Shown here: in pieces, positions 45,877 through 55,289 of the stretch
Layout: every line of letters starts with the position of its first letter
Numbering within the stretch: the first letter of the stretch is position 1
Assembly: GCA_009840305.1 (NCBI GenBank)
Contig: VXNY01000028.1
Coordinates: 62,001 to 126,000 of the forward strand
DNA length: 64,000 nucleotides
Source: Gammaproteobacteria bacterium
GTDB taxonomy: Bacteria > Pseudomonadota > Gammaproteobacteria > Pseudomonadales > Azotimanducaceae
Direction of reading: 5' to 3'
Position numbers and translations under genes: made by a program
Notes under the pieces: model-generated
The model's database searches: none
The model's input: the letters and a program-made list of their open reading frames with translations, nothing else
What the model was told of the DNA's origin: nothing

Positions 45877-47154
45877 ATGCCTACTTTGACCAATCCTCGT
45901 AATGCCGTGTACGCACAGTCGGGTGGTGTCACTGCCGTCATCAACGCGACCGCTTGCGGAGTTATTCAAGAATGTCGTGCGCACTCTAACTTAATCAAAC
46001 GAGTGCTAGCCGCTAACAACGGTATAGTAGGAATTTTAAAAGAGGAACTGTTCGACACCAGTTTGGAAACAGACGCTGATATTGAAAAACTTCGCTCTAC
46101 CCCTGGAGGAGCTTTCGGATCGTGTCGATTTAAACTCAAAGCACCCTCAATTCACGATCCGATTGCGCGCCGCATATTCGATGTGTTTAAAGCTCATGAC
46201 GTAGGATATTTCTTTTATAACGGCGGTGGTGATTCTCAGGATACTACAAACAAGATTTCGACGCTGAGTAAGCAATTTGACTACCCATTGCATTGTATTG
46301 GTATTCCAAAAACTGTCGACAATGATCTTGCCAATACAGATACATGCCCTGGTTTTGGTTCGGTTGCCAAGTACGTCGCGATTTCAGTGCAAGAAGCAGG
46401 ATTGGACGTGCGGTCGATGAGTGAAACATCTACCAAGGTGTTTATTCTTGAAGTGATGGGTCGTCATGCGGGTTGGATCGCTGCTTCGAGCGGCTTAGCT
46501 AGGAGGGGAGAGTCCGATCCGCCACACATTATTTTGTTTCCCGAGATTGCGTTCAACGAGAGCACTTTTTTGTCGAGAGTCGAAGAATGTGTTGGGCGTA
46601 ATAAACACTGCGTAGTCGTCGCTTCAGAAGGAGTTAAAGATAGCGAAGGTACTTTTTTGTCTGAGTCGGGACAACGGGATTCTTTTGGGCACATGCAATT
46701 AGGTGGAGTGGCTCAAGAACTCGCACAATTGGTAACGCGGAATTTAGGATTCAAAGTGCATTATGCTATTTCTGACTATTTGCAAAGATCGGCGCGGCAT
46801 ATCGCCTCACAAACCGATGTTGATCATGCGTACGCTGTTGGTACTACGGCCGTGTCTGCAGCGCTCGAAGGCAAGACTGATCAGATGGTGACCATAGAAC
46901 GTATACAGGACGAGCCGTATCGTTGGGAAGTGAGTACTACACCAATTCAAGGTGTCGCGAACGTAGAACGAACACTCCCTCGTTCCTATATCACATCGGA
47001 TGGTTTTGGGATCACTTCCAACGCGCGTCGGTATCTCGAACCGTTAATACAAGGTGAAGCGTTTCCAGACTATGTTTCTGGACTCCCGCAATACGTGCAA
47101 CTAAAGAACAAACTTGTTGCGCGTAAGTTGCCTAAATTTGACCTGGACAGTTAG
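45877..47154 (+). CDS. pfp: Pyrophosphate-dependent 6-phosphofructokinase
   Basis: Reversibly phosphorylates fructose 6-phosphate with PPi in place of ATP. About 425 residues from the ATG at 45877; a TTG at 45868 is an alternative. The nucleotide/PPi site reads NAVYAQSGGVTAVINATACGV and YFFYNGGGDSQDTTNKIS, with the GGDS form typical of the PPi-using group rather than the ATP-type GGDG. HCIGIPKTVDNDLANTDTCPGFGSVAKYVA holds the catalytic PKTVDND motif, and EVMGRHAGWIAASSGLA is the substrate block. It converges on a membrane pyrophosphatase, 2 bases apart, so both halves of PPi metabolism sit together. Confidence 0.9.
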   Translation: MPTLTNPRNAVYAQSGGVTAVINATACGVIQECRAHSNLIKRVLAANNGIVGILKEELFDTSLETDADIEKLRSTPGGAFGSCRFKLKAPSIHDPIARRIFDVFKAHDVGYFFYNGGGDSQDTTNKISTLSKQFDYPLHCIGIPKTVDNDLANTDTCPGFGSVAKYVAISVQEAGLDVRSMSETSTKVFILEVMGRHAGWIAASSGLARRGESDPPHIILFPEIAFNESTFLSRVEECVGRNKHCVVVASEGVKDSEGTFLSESGQRDSFGHMQLGGVAQELAQLVTRNLGFKVHYAISDYLQRSARHIASQTDVDHAYAVGTTAVSAALEGKTDQMVTIERIQDEPYRWEVSTTPIQGVANVERTLPRSYITSDGFGITSNARRYLEPLIQGEAFPDYVSGLPQYVQLKNKLVARKLPKFDLDS

Positions 47155-47156
47155 AC

Positions 47157-49208
47157 TCAAGCGATCAGAGGGACGATCACCAAGCTAACAATCGCCATCA
47201 CATTGATCAAAATATTCATGCTCGGACCAGAGGTGTCTTTGAATGGATCTCCAACGGTGTCTCCCACCACAGTTGCTGCATGAGTATCAGAACCTTTGAG
47301 GTGTCCGTCACCGAGTGCGCCTTTTTCGACAAATTTTTTCGCATTATCCCATGCACCACCCGCATTCGCCATAGTCAGTGCAAGTAGCACGCAACCGACT
47401 AGGCCACCTCCGAGAAGTCCACCAAGAGCTTCTGCTCCCAAAGTAAACCCTACAAGAGGTGGGAGGAACACTGCGATCGCACCCGGTAGGATCATGCGCG
47501 TAAGAGCTGCATTTGTTGCAATTTGAATGCACTTTTCGTGGTCCGGTTCAGCTGTACCTTCCCGAAGTCCAGAGATTTCTCTAAACTGTCGGCGAATTTC
47601 TTCGATCATTCGTTCTGCGGCTGATCCGACGGCACTCATCGTAATGGAGGCGATTAAGAACGCTGTTAGCCCGCCGATGAAGAGCCCAATCAACACCCGA
47701 GGATCACTGAGTTCCAAAATGAATGCGGCATCACGCTCGTGTCCTACCGCTTCAACAAACGCCGCAATAATCGCGAGAGCTGCTAGTGCGGCAGCACAGA
47801 TTGCAAAGCCCTTACCCATCGCAGCAGTAGTATTACCAAGTTCGTCGAGCGAATCGGTGATTTTTCGCACTCCTTCTCCGAGACCGCCCATTTCTGCAAT
47901 GCCACCGGCATTGTCTGCGACAGGACCATAGGCATCGACCGCCATGGTCATTCCTACGGTGGCGAGGAGGCCAACAGCTGCTATTGCCACTCCGTACAGA
48001 CCTGCGAGCTCAGTTGAAATCCAGATAATCCCGCAGATACTGAGAATGGGAATGACAACTGACTGCATACCAGTCGCTAAACCAGTAATTAGTACCGTAG
48101 CCGCGCCAGTTTTTCCTTGTTCTGCAATACGTTCGATCGGTCGACCGGAAGTATAGAACTCCGTAATCAGTCCGATAATGACACCGCCGATCGCACCGGC
48201 GAGAACGCACCCCCATACTTTCCAGGAGAGATCTGTGTATTGAGTGACTATAAAGTACGCCGCAACAATGAAGAGTGTAGGCGAGATTAGCATGCCCAAA
48301 CGCAGGGCTAGTGCGGGATTCCGATTGGATTGAGTACGAACGATGATGATGCCAAGAATTGAGCTGATCAATCCCGTTGAGGCTAAGGTGAGAGGTAAAG
48401 ACATGAGCACAGCGCGTGCCTGTGCCTCATCCATCTCTACGGTGAACAATTCGAAAAGACCACTTAAGCCAAGTGTCGCTGCTATAGCGATACTTGCGAT
48501 CATCGATCCGCAGTACGATTCAAAGATATCGGAACCCATGCCTGCGACATCGCCCACATTGTCACCGACATTATCAGCAATTACACCAGGATTTCTAGGA
48601 TCATCCTCCGGTATGTGTTCTTCTGTTTTACCTACGAGATCAGCCCCAACGTCTGCACTCTTGGTATAAATACCTCCACCAACACGAGAGAAAATGGCAA
48701 CTGTCGAAGCACCCGCACCGAAACCGTGGATGTGATGCGCATGCTCTGGATTCCCACCGAAAAAGTAATACACCAAACCTAGTCCAAGTAGTCCTAAGGA
48801 TGCGACCGCCAATCCCATAATGGACCCTCCAAAAAAGGCAGCCGATAAAGCTGCTGCTGCACCTCTAGTTTGTGCCGCTGTGGTCGTACGAACATTCGCT
48901 TTGGTCGCAGTGTACATTCCGATCCAACCTGCGAGTGCGGAGGCGATTGCGCCGGCGGCAAAGGCGGCACCCGTACGAATACCTAAGTGTTCTCCGCCCA
49001 GAATAATTAATGTGAAAAGAACGAGAGCAAAGATAAAAAGGAGACTGTACTCTCGGCGCATAAAGGTCATCGCACCGCGATGAATTTGATCCGCGATATG
49101 GCGTACCTTCTCCTCGCCCGCAGGATAGCGTTTCACCAATAAATATACGATCAACGCAGCGATAAGACCTACACCGCCAAGGATTGGTGGAATCAAAGCT
49201 AAGTCCAT
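47157..49208 (-). CDS. hppA: Membrane-bound ion-translocating pyrophosphatase
   Basis: Hydrolyses PPi and pumps ions across the membrane. About 683 residues and sixteen helices from the ATG at 49208 ([12 protein letters not shown]); a GTG at 49244 is an alternative. Catalytic blocks: [60 protein letters not shown]; the C-terminal [14 protein letters not shown] and [35 protein letters not shown] has Ala where K+-independent enzymes have Lys, so it is K+-dependent. The Glu in SDIFESY lies at the position seen in Na+-pumping enzymes, so Na+ (or mixed) transport is possible. Sequence alone does not settle the ion. Confidence 0.92.
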   Translation of the reverse strand: MDLALIPPILGGVGLIAALIVYLLVKRYPAGEEKVRHIADQIHRGAMTFMRREYSLLFIFALVLFTLIILGGEHLGIRTGAAFAAGAIASALAGWIGMYTATKANVRTTTAAQTRGAAAALSAAFFGGSIMGLAVASLGLLGLGLVYYFFGGNPEHAHHIHGFGAGASTVAIFSRVGGGIYTKSADVGADLVGKTEEHIPEDDPRNPGVIADNVGDNVGDVAGMGSDIFESYCGSMIASIAIAATLGLSGLFELFTVEMDEAQARAVLMSLPLTLASTGLISSILGIIIVRTQSNRNPALALRLGMLISPTLFIVAAYFIVTQYTDLSWKVWGCVLAGAIGGVIIGLITEFYTSGRPIERIAEQGKTGAATVLITGLATGMQSVVIPILSICGIIWISTELAGLYGVAIAAVGLLATVGMTMAVDAYGPVADNAGGIAEMGGLGEGVRKITDSLDELGNTTAAMGKGFAICAAALAALAIIAAFVEAVGHERDAAFILELSDPRVLIGLFIGGLTAFLIASITMSAVGSAAERMIEEIRRQFREISGLREGTAEPDHEKCIQIATNAALTRMILPGAIAVFLPPLVGFTLGAEALGGLLGGGLVGCVLLALTMANAGGAWDNAKKFVEKGALGDGHLKGSDTHAATVVGDTVGDPFKDTSGPSMNILINVMAIVSLVIVPLIA

Positions 49209-49321
49209 AGATTCTCTCTTGTCTCCTGCTAAATAAGAAGCCACGGAATGTGGCTCGAAGAACTAAATATGATATTGAAAAGACTCATTTTCAAATGTTG
49301 CATGAAGTGAAAAAGGCCAAG

Positions 49322-49765
49322 TTATTCCGGAGCATCATCAAGTATTTCAAAAGTCGCTTGGAAGGTGAGATCACTTTCAGCATGAAAGTTGATTACGTGT
49401 TTGTCTTCGTCGACTTCTTTAATACGGAATAACATCAGATGGAGCCCCCCGGGTTCGAGCTTCAAGATGTCTTTAGGGGGAATCTCTAAATTGTCCAACT
49501 TTACCATACGATGTCTCCCCTCTCTAAGCACCGACTTGTGGAACTCAATCGCTCCAATGGTCTCCGAATCTGCTGAAGTTAGAGTGATCGTATCGTTAGT
49601 GTGATTCTTCAATCGTACATAAGCTGCGGTAGTTGTTTTTGAGGGTAAGGGAGTTCTTACCCAAGCGCCGTCGACGGAGATTTTTGTAGTACTCTGACCA
49701 CAGCTCGCTATGAAGATGACGAGAATGCTTGTGGTCAGCCAACGAATGTCTATTACTTTCAACAA
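49322..49765 (-). CDS. PCuAC-type periplasmic copper chaperone
   Basis: A 147-residue lipoprotein with an IASCGQ lipobox after the hydrophobic start (LTTSILVIFIASCGQ). The mature domain has the PCuAC copper site H-x10-M-x21-H-x-M-like pattern: AIEFHKSVLREGRHRMVKL, then LEPGGLHLMLF. It begins with the typical VDGAWVRTPLPSKTTTAAYVRLKN. Such proteins deliver copper to the CuA or CuB site of cytochrome oxidases. No oxidase or Sco gene is in the window. It stands between hppA and tRNA-Phe. Confidence 0.88.
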   Translation of the reverse strand: MLKVIDIRWLTTSILVIFIASCGQSTTKISVDGAWVRTPLPSKTTTAAYVRLKNHTNDTITLTSADSETIGAIEFHKSVLREGRHRMVKLDNLEIPPKDILKLEPGGLHLMLFRIKEVDEDKHVINFHAESDLTFQATFEILDDAPE

Positions 49766-49836
49766 AGACCTTACTAGCTCAAGAGTGAGTACACAAAAGA
49801 CAACGATTTGTGACTCAACTCATTGGTGAAAAACAG

Positions 49837-49912
49837 TGGTGGCCAGGGGCAGAATTGAACTGCCGACACGAGGATTTTCAGTCCACTGCTCTACCGACTG
49901 AGCTACCTGGCC
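49837..49912 (-). tRNA. tRNA-Phe (anticodon GAA)
   Basis: The minus strand folds as a complete cloverleaf of 76 bases, including an encoded CCA end. The acceptor stem is GGCCAGG/CCTGGCC, the D-arm GCTC...GAGC, the anticodon stem and loop GTGGA-CTGAAAA-TCCTC-like with GAA at its centre, and the T-arm GGCAG-TTCAATT-CTGCC. Discriminator base A. All stems pair. Confidence 0.95.
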
Positions 49913-50063
49913 GCACCGGATGTTCGTCTGTTGATGGAACAAAGAATCGAGAATTTTAAGGATACACTGAAATGCTTTGTAGGTGCATGTTCTGATCGTT
50001 CTCGTTGTCGCACAACCTCAATTTAAAATCTTCGAAGTCCTGATCAGTGAGCAAATTTCCTCT

Positions 50064-51152
50064 ATGGGCCAACTACCGAATTGGGTGCACCAATCTCAAA
50101 ATCTTCCACTTCGTTTCGCACAAGTTCGAGAAGATCCCAATTTAGACGCTTGGATCGTTGAAAAGCTCCCTCAAGACGCGACTCTTTTAGTAATAGGTTC
50201 TGGTGGATGTACCCTCGCGGTACTTGCGAGTATGCCTAGTGTGCGAATAATTCACGTCGTTGATCCCAATCCCGCTCAGCTAGCTCTGTGCCGCGTCAAA
50301 CTCGCACTGTTACGAGACAACGACCCTGACGCCCGTCTAAGATTTCTCGGTCATAGCGACCTCTCCCGCGAAGCGAGGGAACATCAATTACATCGTATCT
50401 GTGATGAAACTTGTGAGCCTGTAAGTAGCTTAGGTCCGATAGATCATATCTTAGAGGTCGGTCTTGACTATGGCGGCCGATACGAATCGGTGTTTGGACA
50501 GATCAGCAAATCCGTCGCGACGTTTGACGATTCAGTACTCGACTTGCTCCGACTTGACAACTCGAGTAAACAAGCAAAGTGGCTTCAGATTCACCCCGAC
50601 TTTGTGGCCGGACTATTAGGATGTTTCGATCAAGTGATGAGTTTAGAAAACCTAGTCGCGCTCTTTGGAGAAACCGCGACCCAAAATCCAGTGATGCCTT
50701 TTTCCACTCACTTTTTTCAAAGAACTGTGCATGCTTTGCATTCGTTTAACGCTAGTACCAATCACTTTCTATGGCAAGTTCTAGCGTGTTTCACGAAGAC
50801 CAAACCCATCGCACGATGGCTCAGTCAGCCACGTCAGGAAGTATCAGTGAACTTTCACTTTGAAGCTGAGACCATACAGCATTACTTAGCGCAAATTGAT
50901 GTTCAGTTTGACTACATTCACCTGTCAAATGTGTTAGATTGGTTGACTGTAGAGGAAGCTTGCGCATTGTTAGAATTAACTTGGAATCGATTGAAACCAA
51001 AGGGGTATACCCTGATACGGCAATTAAACTCAGATCTACCTATTCGGGCACTTGGTGAACACTTTACTTGGTTAGATGAGGAATCCGACAATTTACATCG
51101 GGCGGACCTGAGTTACTTCTATCGTCGTGTACATTGTGGTCGAAAAATTTGA
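50064..51152 (+). CDS. BtaA-like aminocarboxypropyl transferase (DUF3419)
   Basis: A SAM-binding protein of the DUF3419/BtaA family, which in characterised members moves the 3-amino-3-carboxypropyl group of SAM to diacylglycerol. The SAM site is TLLVIGSGGCTLAVLA with HVVDPNPAQLALCRVKLALL. The C-terminal family motif is YIHLSNVLDWLTVEEACALLELTWNRLKPKGYTLIRQLNS. Upstream, LRFAQVREDPNLDA is the family's opening block. The ATG at 50064 (MGQLPNWV) is chosen; a GTG at 49983 would add 27 unlike residues. No BtaB methyltransferase lies nearby, so betaine-lipid synthesis is unlikely. First of three co-directional genes, after a divergent tRNA-Phe. Confidence 0.8.
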   Translation: MGQLPNWVHQSQNLPLRFAQVREDPNLDAWIVEKLPQDATLLVIGSGGCTLAVLASMPSVRIIHVVDPNPAQLALCRVKLALLRDNDPDARLRFLGHSDLSREAREHQLHRICDETCEPVSSLGPIDHILEVGLDYGGRYESVFGQISKSVATFDDSVLDLLRLDNSSKQAKWLQIHPDFVAGLLGCFDQVMSLENLVALFGETATQNPVMPFSTHFFQRTVHALHSFNASTNHFLWQVLACFTKTKPIARWLSQPRQEVSVNFHFEAETIQHYLAQIDVQFDYIHLSNVLDWLTVEEACALLELTWNRLKPKGYTLIRQLNSDLPIRALGEHFTWLDEESDNLHRADLSYFYRRVHCGRKI

Positions 51153-51199
51153 CTCACATCGGAACCATACTTTGAAACCACAAGAGTTCGGAAACAACC

Positions 51200-52171
51200 T
51201 TGGCTGAGACTTCACAAATCTTTCGATTGACCGCTCAGGAGATCGCTGAATTCAGTCCGATGTTACGAGACTTCGAATATCAGTTTTGGTATCCGTTGGG
51301 AGAGTCGAGAGAATTTCGTATAGAACATCCGAGCCTGTACACGGATTTTTTTAGTTCGATGGGAGATGCCTATTGTTTTGTAGCTCTGAGAGAAGACGAG
51401 GTAGTAGGTGTATTGAGTGCTGTTATCCGAACTCTTATGGCACCTAACGGGAAAACGACCCAAGTCGCCTATGTAGCAGACGTAAAGATCGCGAAAGAAC
51501 TACAAGGTAGCACGTTACTTTACCGCTTAGCGCGAACTGCTATTCTCTGGTTGCGACCGAAAATCACTTCGGCGTACTCTGTCGTCATGGACGGTACTTC
51601 GGTGACTCCAAAGCAATACACAGGGCGAGTGGGAGTCCCTCAATTCTCATGGTCGGGACGCGTCCATCTACTTAGTTTCTGTACTGCGACAAACTTTCCT
51701 TGGGCGTCAAAAGTTTCGGAACATCCCGTCGACTTGAGCTCCACAGGGTCGGGGATTGAACCACGTCGAACTTCGACTACTGTTTCCACTTGGGCTTCAT
51801 TGAACCCTTTGTTGCGAGCACAGGAAAGCCCAGTGTGGCTTGTCGATCAACAGACCGATGCCGCCGCACTTCTAGAAGATACCAGACTTGCGAAGAGGTT
51901 GTACGACCGGCAACAGAGCGAATATAGATACGCACACTTAACGTACCTCTCGTATGCTGATCCAGAGCACATTGTTCGCTTATTACCTCGTGCGTGTACT
52001 CGGAGTCATTCTTCGGGCTTTACTCATTTATTTGTTACAGTTCCCGACACCCACCTAGGAGCGGTAGAAAGTCGTTTAGAAGATCTCGACCACAATTCGT
52101 TTTCAGCGTCCATATACGGCGTAAGCCTCAGCGAGGACTTTCCTTTTTTGATCAATTCATCGGAGATTTGA
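51200..52171 (+). CDS. GNAT-like acyltransferase in the BtaA-HDO cluster
   Basis: A 323-residue protein from a TTG at 51200. Residues about 60-115 follow the GNAT plan: YCFVALREDEVVGVLSAVIR (strand pair), VAYVADVKIAKELQGSTLLYRLARTAILWL (acyl-CoA-binding motif A with Q-x-G-S). The region beyond is a second, less typical domain with VWLVDQQTDAAALLEDTRLAKRLYD, ending SEDFPFLINSSEI. Two-domain length is greater than simple GNATs. The gene starts 47 bases after the BtaA-like gene and ends 5 bases before the next, so it is likely part of the same transcript. Function unknown; N-acylation of an amine or amino acid is a reasonable guess. Confidence 0.7.
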   Translation: MAETSQIFRLTAQEIAEFSPMLRDFEYQFWYPLGESREFRIEHPSLYTDFFSSMGDAYCFVALREDEVVGVLSAVIRTLMAPNGKTTQVAYVADVKIAKELQGSTLLYRLARTAILWLRPKITSAYSVVMDGTSVTPKQYTGRVGVPQFSWSGRVHLLSFCTATNFPWASKVSEHPVDLSSTGSGIEPRRTSTTVSTWASLNPLLRAQESPVWLVDQQTDAAALLEDTRLAKRLYDRQQSEYRYAHLTYLSYADPEHIVRLLPRACTRSHSSGFTHLFVTVPDTHLGAVESRLEDLDHNSFSASIYGVSLSEDFPFLINSSEI

Positions 52172-52176
52172 GGTCT

Positions 52177-52971
52177 ATGACCACTTCAAGTGAATCCACC
52201 GACTATCCCACTTTACAAGTTAGTAATCGTGCAGAAAAGGTATTGAAAGAGTCAGGTGTTCTGACTAATAGCTATCTAACCGCGTTAGCAGATGGTAGCA
52301 TGACAAGAGAAATGTTCCGATTGTCGCAAGAACAGTTTTTCTTTGCCGTCACGTTCTTTCCCCGACCTATGAGCGCTTTAGTGGGTCGTCTTCCTGATCC
52401 AATACAAAGACTCGACATCCTAAAAAACGTCGTGGAAGAACACGGCGAGTTTGCCGAAAGTAAATTTCATCAAACGACTTTCGTACAGTTTTTGACATCG
52501 CTAGGGAGCGAAGTTGAGTCATTGGGTGAAAAATCTGCGTTGTGGCCTGAAGTTCGGGCTTTTAATACGGTATTAGCAGGTTCCTGCGTGCTTTCGGAAC
52601 TTGAGGTAGGAATCGCGTGTATGGGCATTATTGAACTTGCTTTCGCTTCGATATCGGCGAGTATTGGTACAAGCGTTGTGCGTCGTCAATGGGTCGAAAG
52701 AGACAACTTGACACACTATACCTTACATGCCGAACTCGACGAACAGCACGCCGACGAATTTTTTCGCGTGATCGAACCAGCCTGGGACATTCCAGATCGC
52801 CGACACTACATTGATCAAGGTCTCAAATTAGGGGCTTATGTCTTCAAACAACTGTACGAGAGTCTTTACGCTACAGCACAGTTAAAACTCGCTACAGTGG
52901 AAAACCAGAATGACAAGGATCCAAATGAGTCGGATCTTTTCGATGCGGAAGCCACGGAAGATCCACATTAG
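52177..52971 (+). CDS. Heme-oxygenase-like diiron enzyme (TenA/PqqC-like superfamily)
   Basis: A 264-residue all-helical protein. The frame stays open upstream to 51994, but that overlaps the GNAT-like gene; the ATG at 52177 follows a GAGG site and gives the expected N-terminus (MTTSSESTDYPTLQ). Likely metal ligands are seen in EQFFFAVTFFPRPM, NVVEEHGEFAESKFHQTTF and HAELDEQHADEFF, the latter an H-x-x-D-x-x-H-like pattern, as in the heme-oxygenase-like diiron oxidases that cleave or oxidise amino acids and lipids. Partners: a BtaA-like and a GNAT-like gene. The substrate is unknown; the stop codon overlaps that of the convergent FG-GAP lipoprotein gene. Confidence 0.75.
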   Translation: MTTSSESTDYPTLQVSNRAEKVLKESGVLTNSYLTALADGSMTREMFRLSQEQFFFAVTFFPRPMSALVGRLPDPIQRLDILKNVVEEHGEFAESKFHQTTFVQFLTSLGSEVESLGEKSALWPEVRAFNTVLAGSCVLSELEVGIACMGIIELAFASISASIGTSVVRRQWVERDNLTHYTLHAELDEQHADEFFRVIEPAWDIPDRRHYIDQGLKLGAYVFKQLYESLYATAQLKLATVENQNDKDPNESDLFDAEATEDPH

Positions 52972-54974
52972 TTGCTTGCAACTAGTAGTACTGCTGTAAG
53001 TTCCACTGTTTTCGGCGGTAAACAAATGTCGTCATTACAGGTTTGGTAAGTGACCTGACTCTCGATCGTGTATTCACCCGGAGCACTATCCTCTGTTCCT
53101 ATTTTTTGGATCACGGCGAGGTCTGAGCCACGAAAGACATCGTAAGAGCCTTTAAACTGATGCATCGGCATTTTCAGCTTTCCTAACTGTTGTATGCTTT
53201 CAGGTACGGTAAACGAGACTTTAGTCTCTTTCATGCCTTGTTTGGCGTTTTTCCCCGTGGGCGCGTAAATGTACCACCCGTCTTTTATATCAATGGCGAG
53301 AGAAACTTCCGCGGTGGAATCAGGGTCGACTTTCTCGGGAACGACTAACTCCAATTTGACCGGTAGCTTGGATTCTTCTTCTACCTGAGAAGTCTCGTTT
53401 TTATCGGTTTTCGGATTGGGTAATTTGGAATCAGCCGTTTCAGCATCGTCCGCCTCGGTACCCAACATTACATAGATTCGTCCTTGGTGGCGCATGGTCA
53501 ACCAGTGTTCTCGCCCTGTGTCGTACAGAACACCGACAGATTTTTGCCAGTAGTCCACTTGCATTTGAAAGAACTCGTCAAACTCTTCGTCAGTACCCCT
53601 AAAGCCGCCAGTGTCCTCGTATTGTGCTAGAAACGCCTCACGGTCGGGCTTTTCTCTTGGTGGATAGCGACCGGGGTCTTTTCCAGCACTCTCGACGCTG
53701 TTTGTACCTTCCCATTCCCATGACAACTCATCAGAGAATTCACCTCCATTCACGGTTGCAACACTTGCACCGATGATTAGGTCTGGGATGCCGTCAAGAT
53801 TCCAATCGTCAACGTACAAGCGGGGACCGCTACCCGGCAGTGCTTTACTACCATCCTCGGTTGCTAATAAGTCGATCGCGGGATGAAAGCGATGCTCACC
53901 ATCTACTTTGACTCCTTTGAAAAACGCTACAGCCAAGGCACCTTCATTTCTATAGCTACCGGTCACCAGGAGATCTAAGACTCCGTCGCGATCCCAATCC
54001 ACAACATATGGCGAGGTCTTAGAATCTCCGGCAAGGGAAACCATAGACGTTTGTGCCCAACCTTCAACGTCTTCGTCGGTTGCGACTTTGCCAATAGTTA
54101 ACGGTTTACCATTGACATCTAAAAGTAGTTCTCGGCGTCCAAACTTGGGTTCAGTTTTTGTTCCAATGTTCTTACTGATTTTCAGGGCATTACCGCCAAA
54201 AATTAGATCGTAATCTCCGTCGTCGTCGAAGTCTCCCATTGACGCTGAGGAATACACCCAATAATCAAACGTTTCAATTGGATCAGGTATTTCAGCTTCC
54301 TCCGGATTCTCCATAAGTTCAAGGTATATTGGGTTCCATGCGGCTTCGGGATTTCCTTCTTGTGGCAGTTTCACGCCCGGTAGAAACCCTTCTTCATTGC
54401 CGCGAAACCATGTAACTTCGCCGGGATGGTATTGACCCGTGATCATGTCGTCAAAGCCATCATCGTCTAAGTCGTAGAAGTACGGAGTGAAGCCGATGCA
54501 ACACCATTGTTCAACTTCCATGATCGTCCCCGCGGTATCTCGTGCCCACTCAAATTCATTTGCGAATTGAGGGTTGTCGTCGCTCCCTATGTTAAGATAG
54601 ACACGAACGGTCGAACCGTCCTCGGACATTGGAAAGTTTTCTCCAGAGTTGGTTTCAAACTCGCCGACAAGTAAATCTCGCTTACCGTCCCCGTTCCAAT
54701 CCCATAGCGCGGGTGCCGCTAAACCGTGTTTTTCTGTTAACGCGGGAGCATCACCAGCCATAACCAACATTGGTTGTTGCAATTTCGGGGCCCCTGGAAT
54801 ATCAGCTCCGACAATTTCGGGAAACTGCATTTCTCCCATTGTGGAAGTCTGTTCGGATTGCGGTAGGAGAGATTGTTGCACCACCGATTGCTCTTCCTCT
54901 GATTCTTGACTACATCCTAGTAGCACAAAACCGCAAGAAATCAGGAAGAGTCTTGTTAAAAGTCTGATATTCAT
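52968..54974 (-). CDS. FG-GAP-repeat lipoprotein with C-terminal DsbD-type domain
   Basis: A 668-residue exported protein with a lipobox (FVLLGCSQ). Residues about 60-480 hold at least five FG-GAP/VCBS-like repeats with calcium-type acidic loops: DWNGDGKRDLLVGEF, DLDDDGFDDMITGQY, DFDDDGDYDLIFGG, DWDRDGVLDLLVTGS and DWNLDGIPDLIIGAS. Residues about 540-668 match the DsbD N-terminal (DsbC-corrector-like) domain: GWYIYAPTGKNAKQGMKETKVSF, then VTYQTCNDDICLPPKTVEL with the paired Cys of the redox site. An exported beta-propeller joined to a thiol-relay domain is uncommon. It may receive electrons from a DsbD-like partner; that is inference. Confidence 0.8.
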   Translation of the reverse strand: MNIRLLTRLFLISCGFVLLGCSQESEEEQSVVQQSLLPQSEQTSTMGEMQFPEIVGADIPGAPKLQQPMLVMAGDAPALTEKHGLAAPALWDWNGDGKRDLLVGEFETNSGENFPMSEDGSTVRVYLNIGSDDNPQFANEFEWARDTAGTIMEVEQWCCIGFTPYFYDLDDDGFDDMITGQYHPGEVTWFRGNEEGFLPGVKLPQEGNPEAAWNPIYLELMENPEEAEIPDPIETFDYWVYSSASMGDFDDDGDYDLIFGGNALKISKNIGTKTEPKFGRRELLLDVNGKPLTIGKVATDEDVEGWAQTSMVSLAGDSKTSPYVVDWDRDGVLDLLVTGSYRNEGALAVAFFKGVKVDGEHRFHPAIDLLATEDGSKALPGSGPRLYVDDWNLDGIPDLIIGASVATVNGGEFSDELSWEWEGTNSVESAGKDPGRYPPREKPDREAFLAQYEDTGGFRGTDEEFDEFFQMQVDYWQKSVGVLYDTGREHWLTMRHQGRIYVMLGTEADDAETADSKLPNPKTDKNETSQVEEESKLPVKLELVVPEKVDPDSTAEVSLAIDIKDGWYIYAPTGKNAKQGMKETKVSFTVPESIQQLGKLKMPMHQFKGSYDVFRGSDLAVIQKIGTEDSAPGEYTIESQVTYQTCNDDICLPPKTVELTAVLLVASN

Positions 54975-55289
54975 TGTCTTATCACCCTGTAGTCGGTTAT
55001 TCCTGAAAGGGAAAGTGTCTTGCTAAATTCTATATAGAAACAGCGTTATATAGGTTTCGCGCGGGATTTCGGATTGGATAGTCGTAACCCTAGTTGTTTT
55101 GGTCCTTTCGATGTGTTGTATCCTCATCAGAATTCTGAGAAATCCCAAAATAACATTCTTGTTCTTGTTTCACAATGCACTGAACGGGAGTTCAAAATAG
55201 ATGTGCAAATCTAGATTCCTGATGTCATTCGATTAGTTCTCGGTGATTTAGCCAAAGACTCTCGACCGTTGATTCGAACTGTTAATCCG
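54975..55289. other. 315-base divergent spacer, no gene seen
   Basis: Lies between the FG-GAP lipoprotein gene (leftward) and the second permease fusion (rightward). It contains an A/T-rich block with repeated TATATAG near 55031-55050, which may include a promoter, but no hexamer pair is clear. No short frame looks like a protein. Confidence 0.4.

Noticed and set aside
49250-49432. 60-codon frame on the plus strand beside the copper chaperone
   Set aside because: It overlaps the well-supported PCuAC gene on the other strand and has no ribosome-binding site or family features.
49837-51152. tRNA-Phe as an integration site for a genomic island with the BtaA-like cluster
   Set aside because: No integrase gene and no repeat of the tRNA 3' end was seen; the cluster starts upstream of the tRNA 5' end, not at its 3' end.
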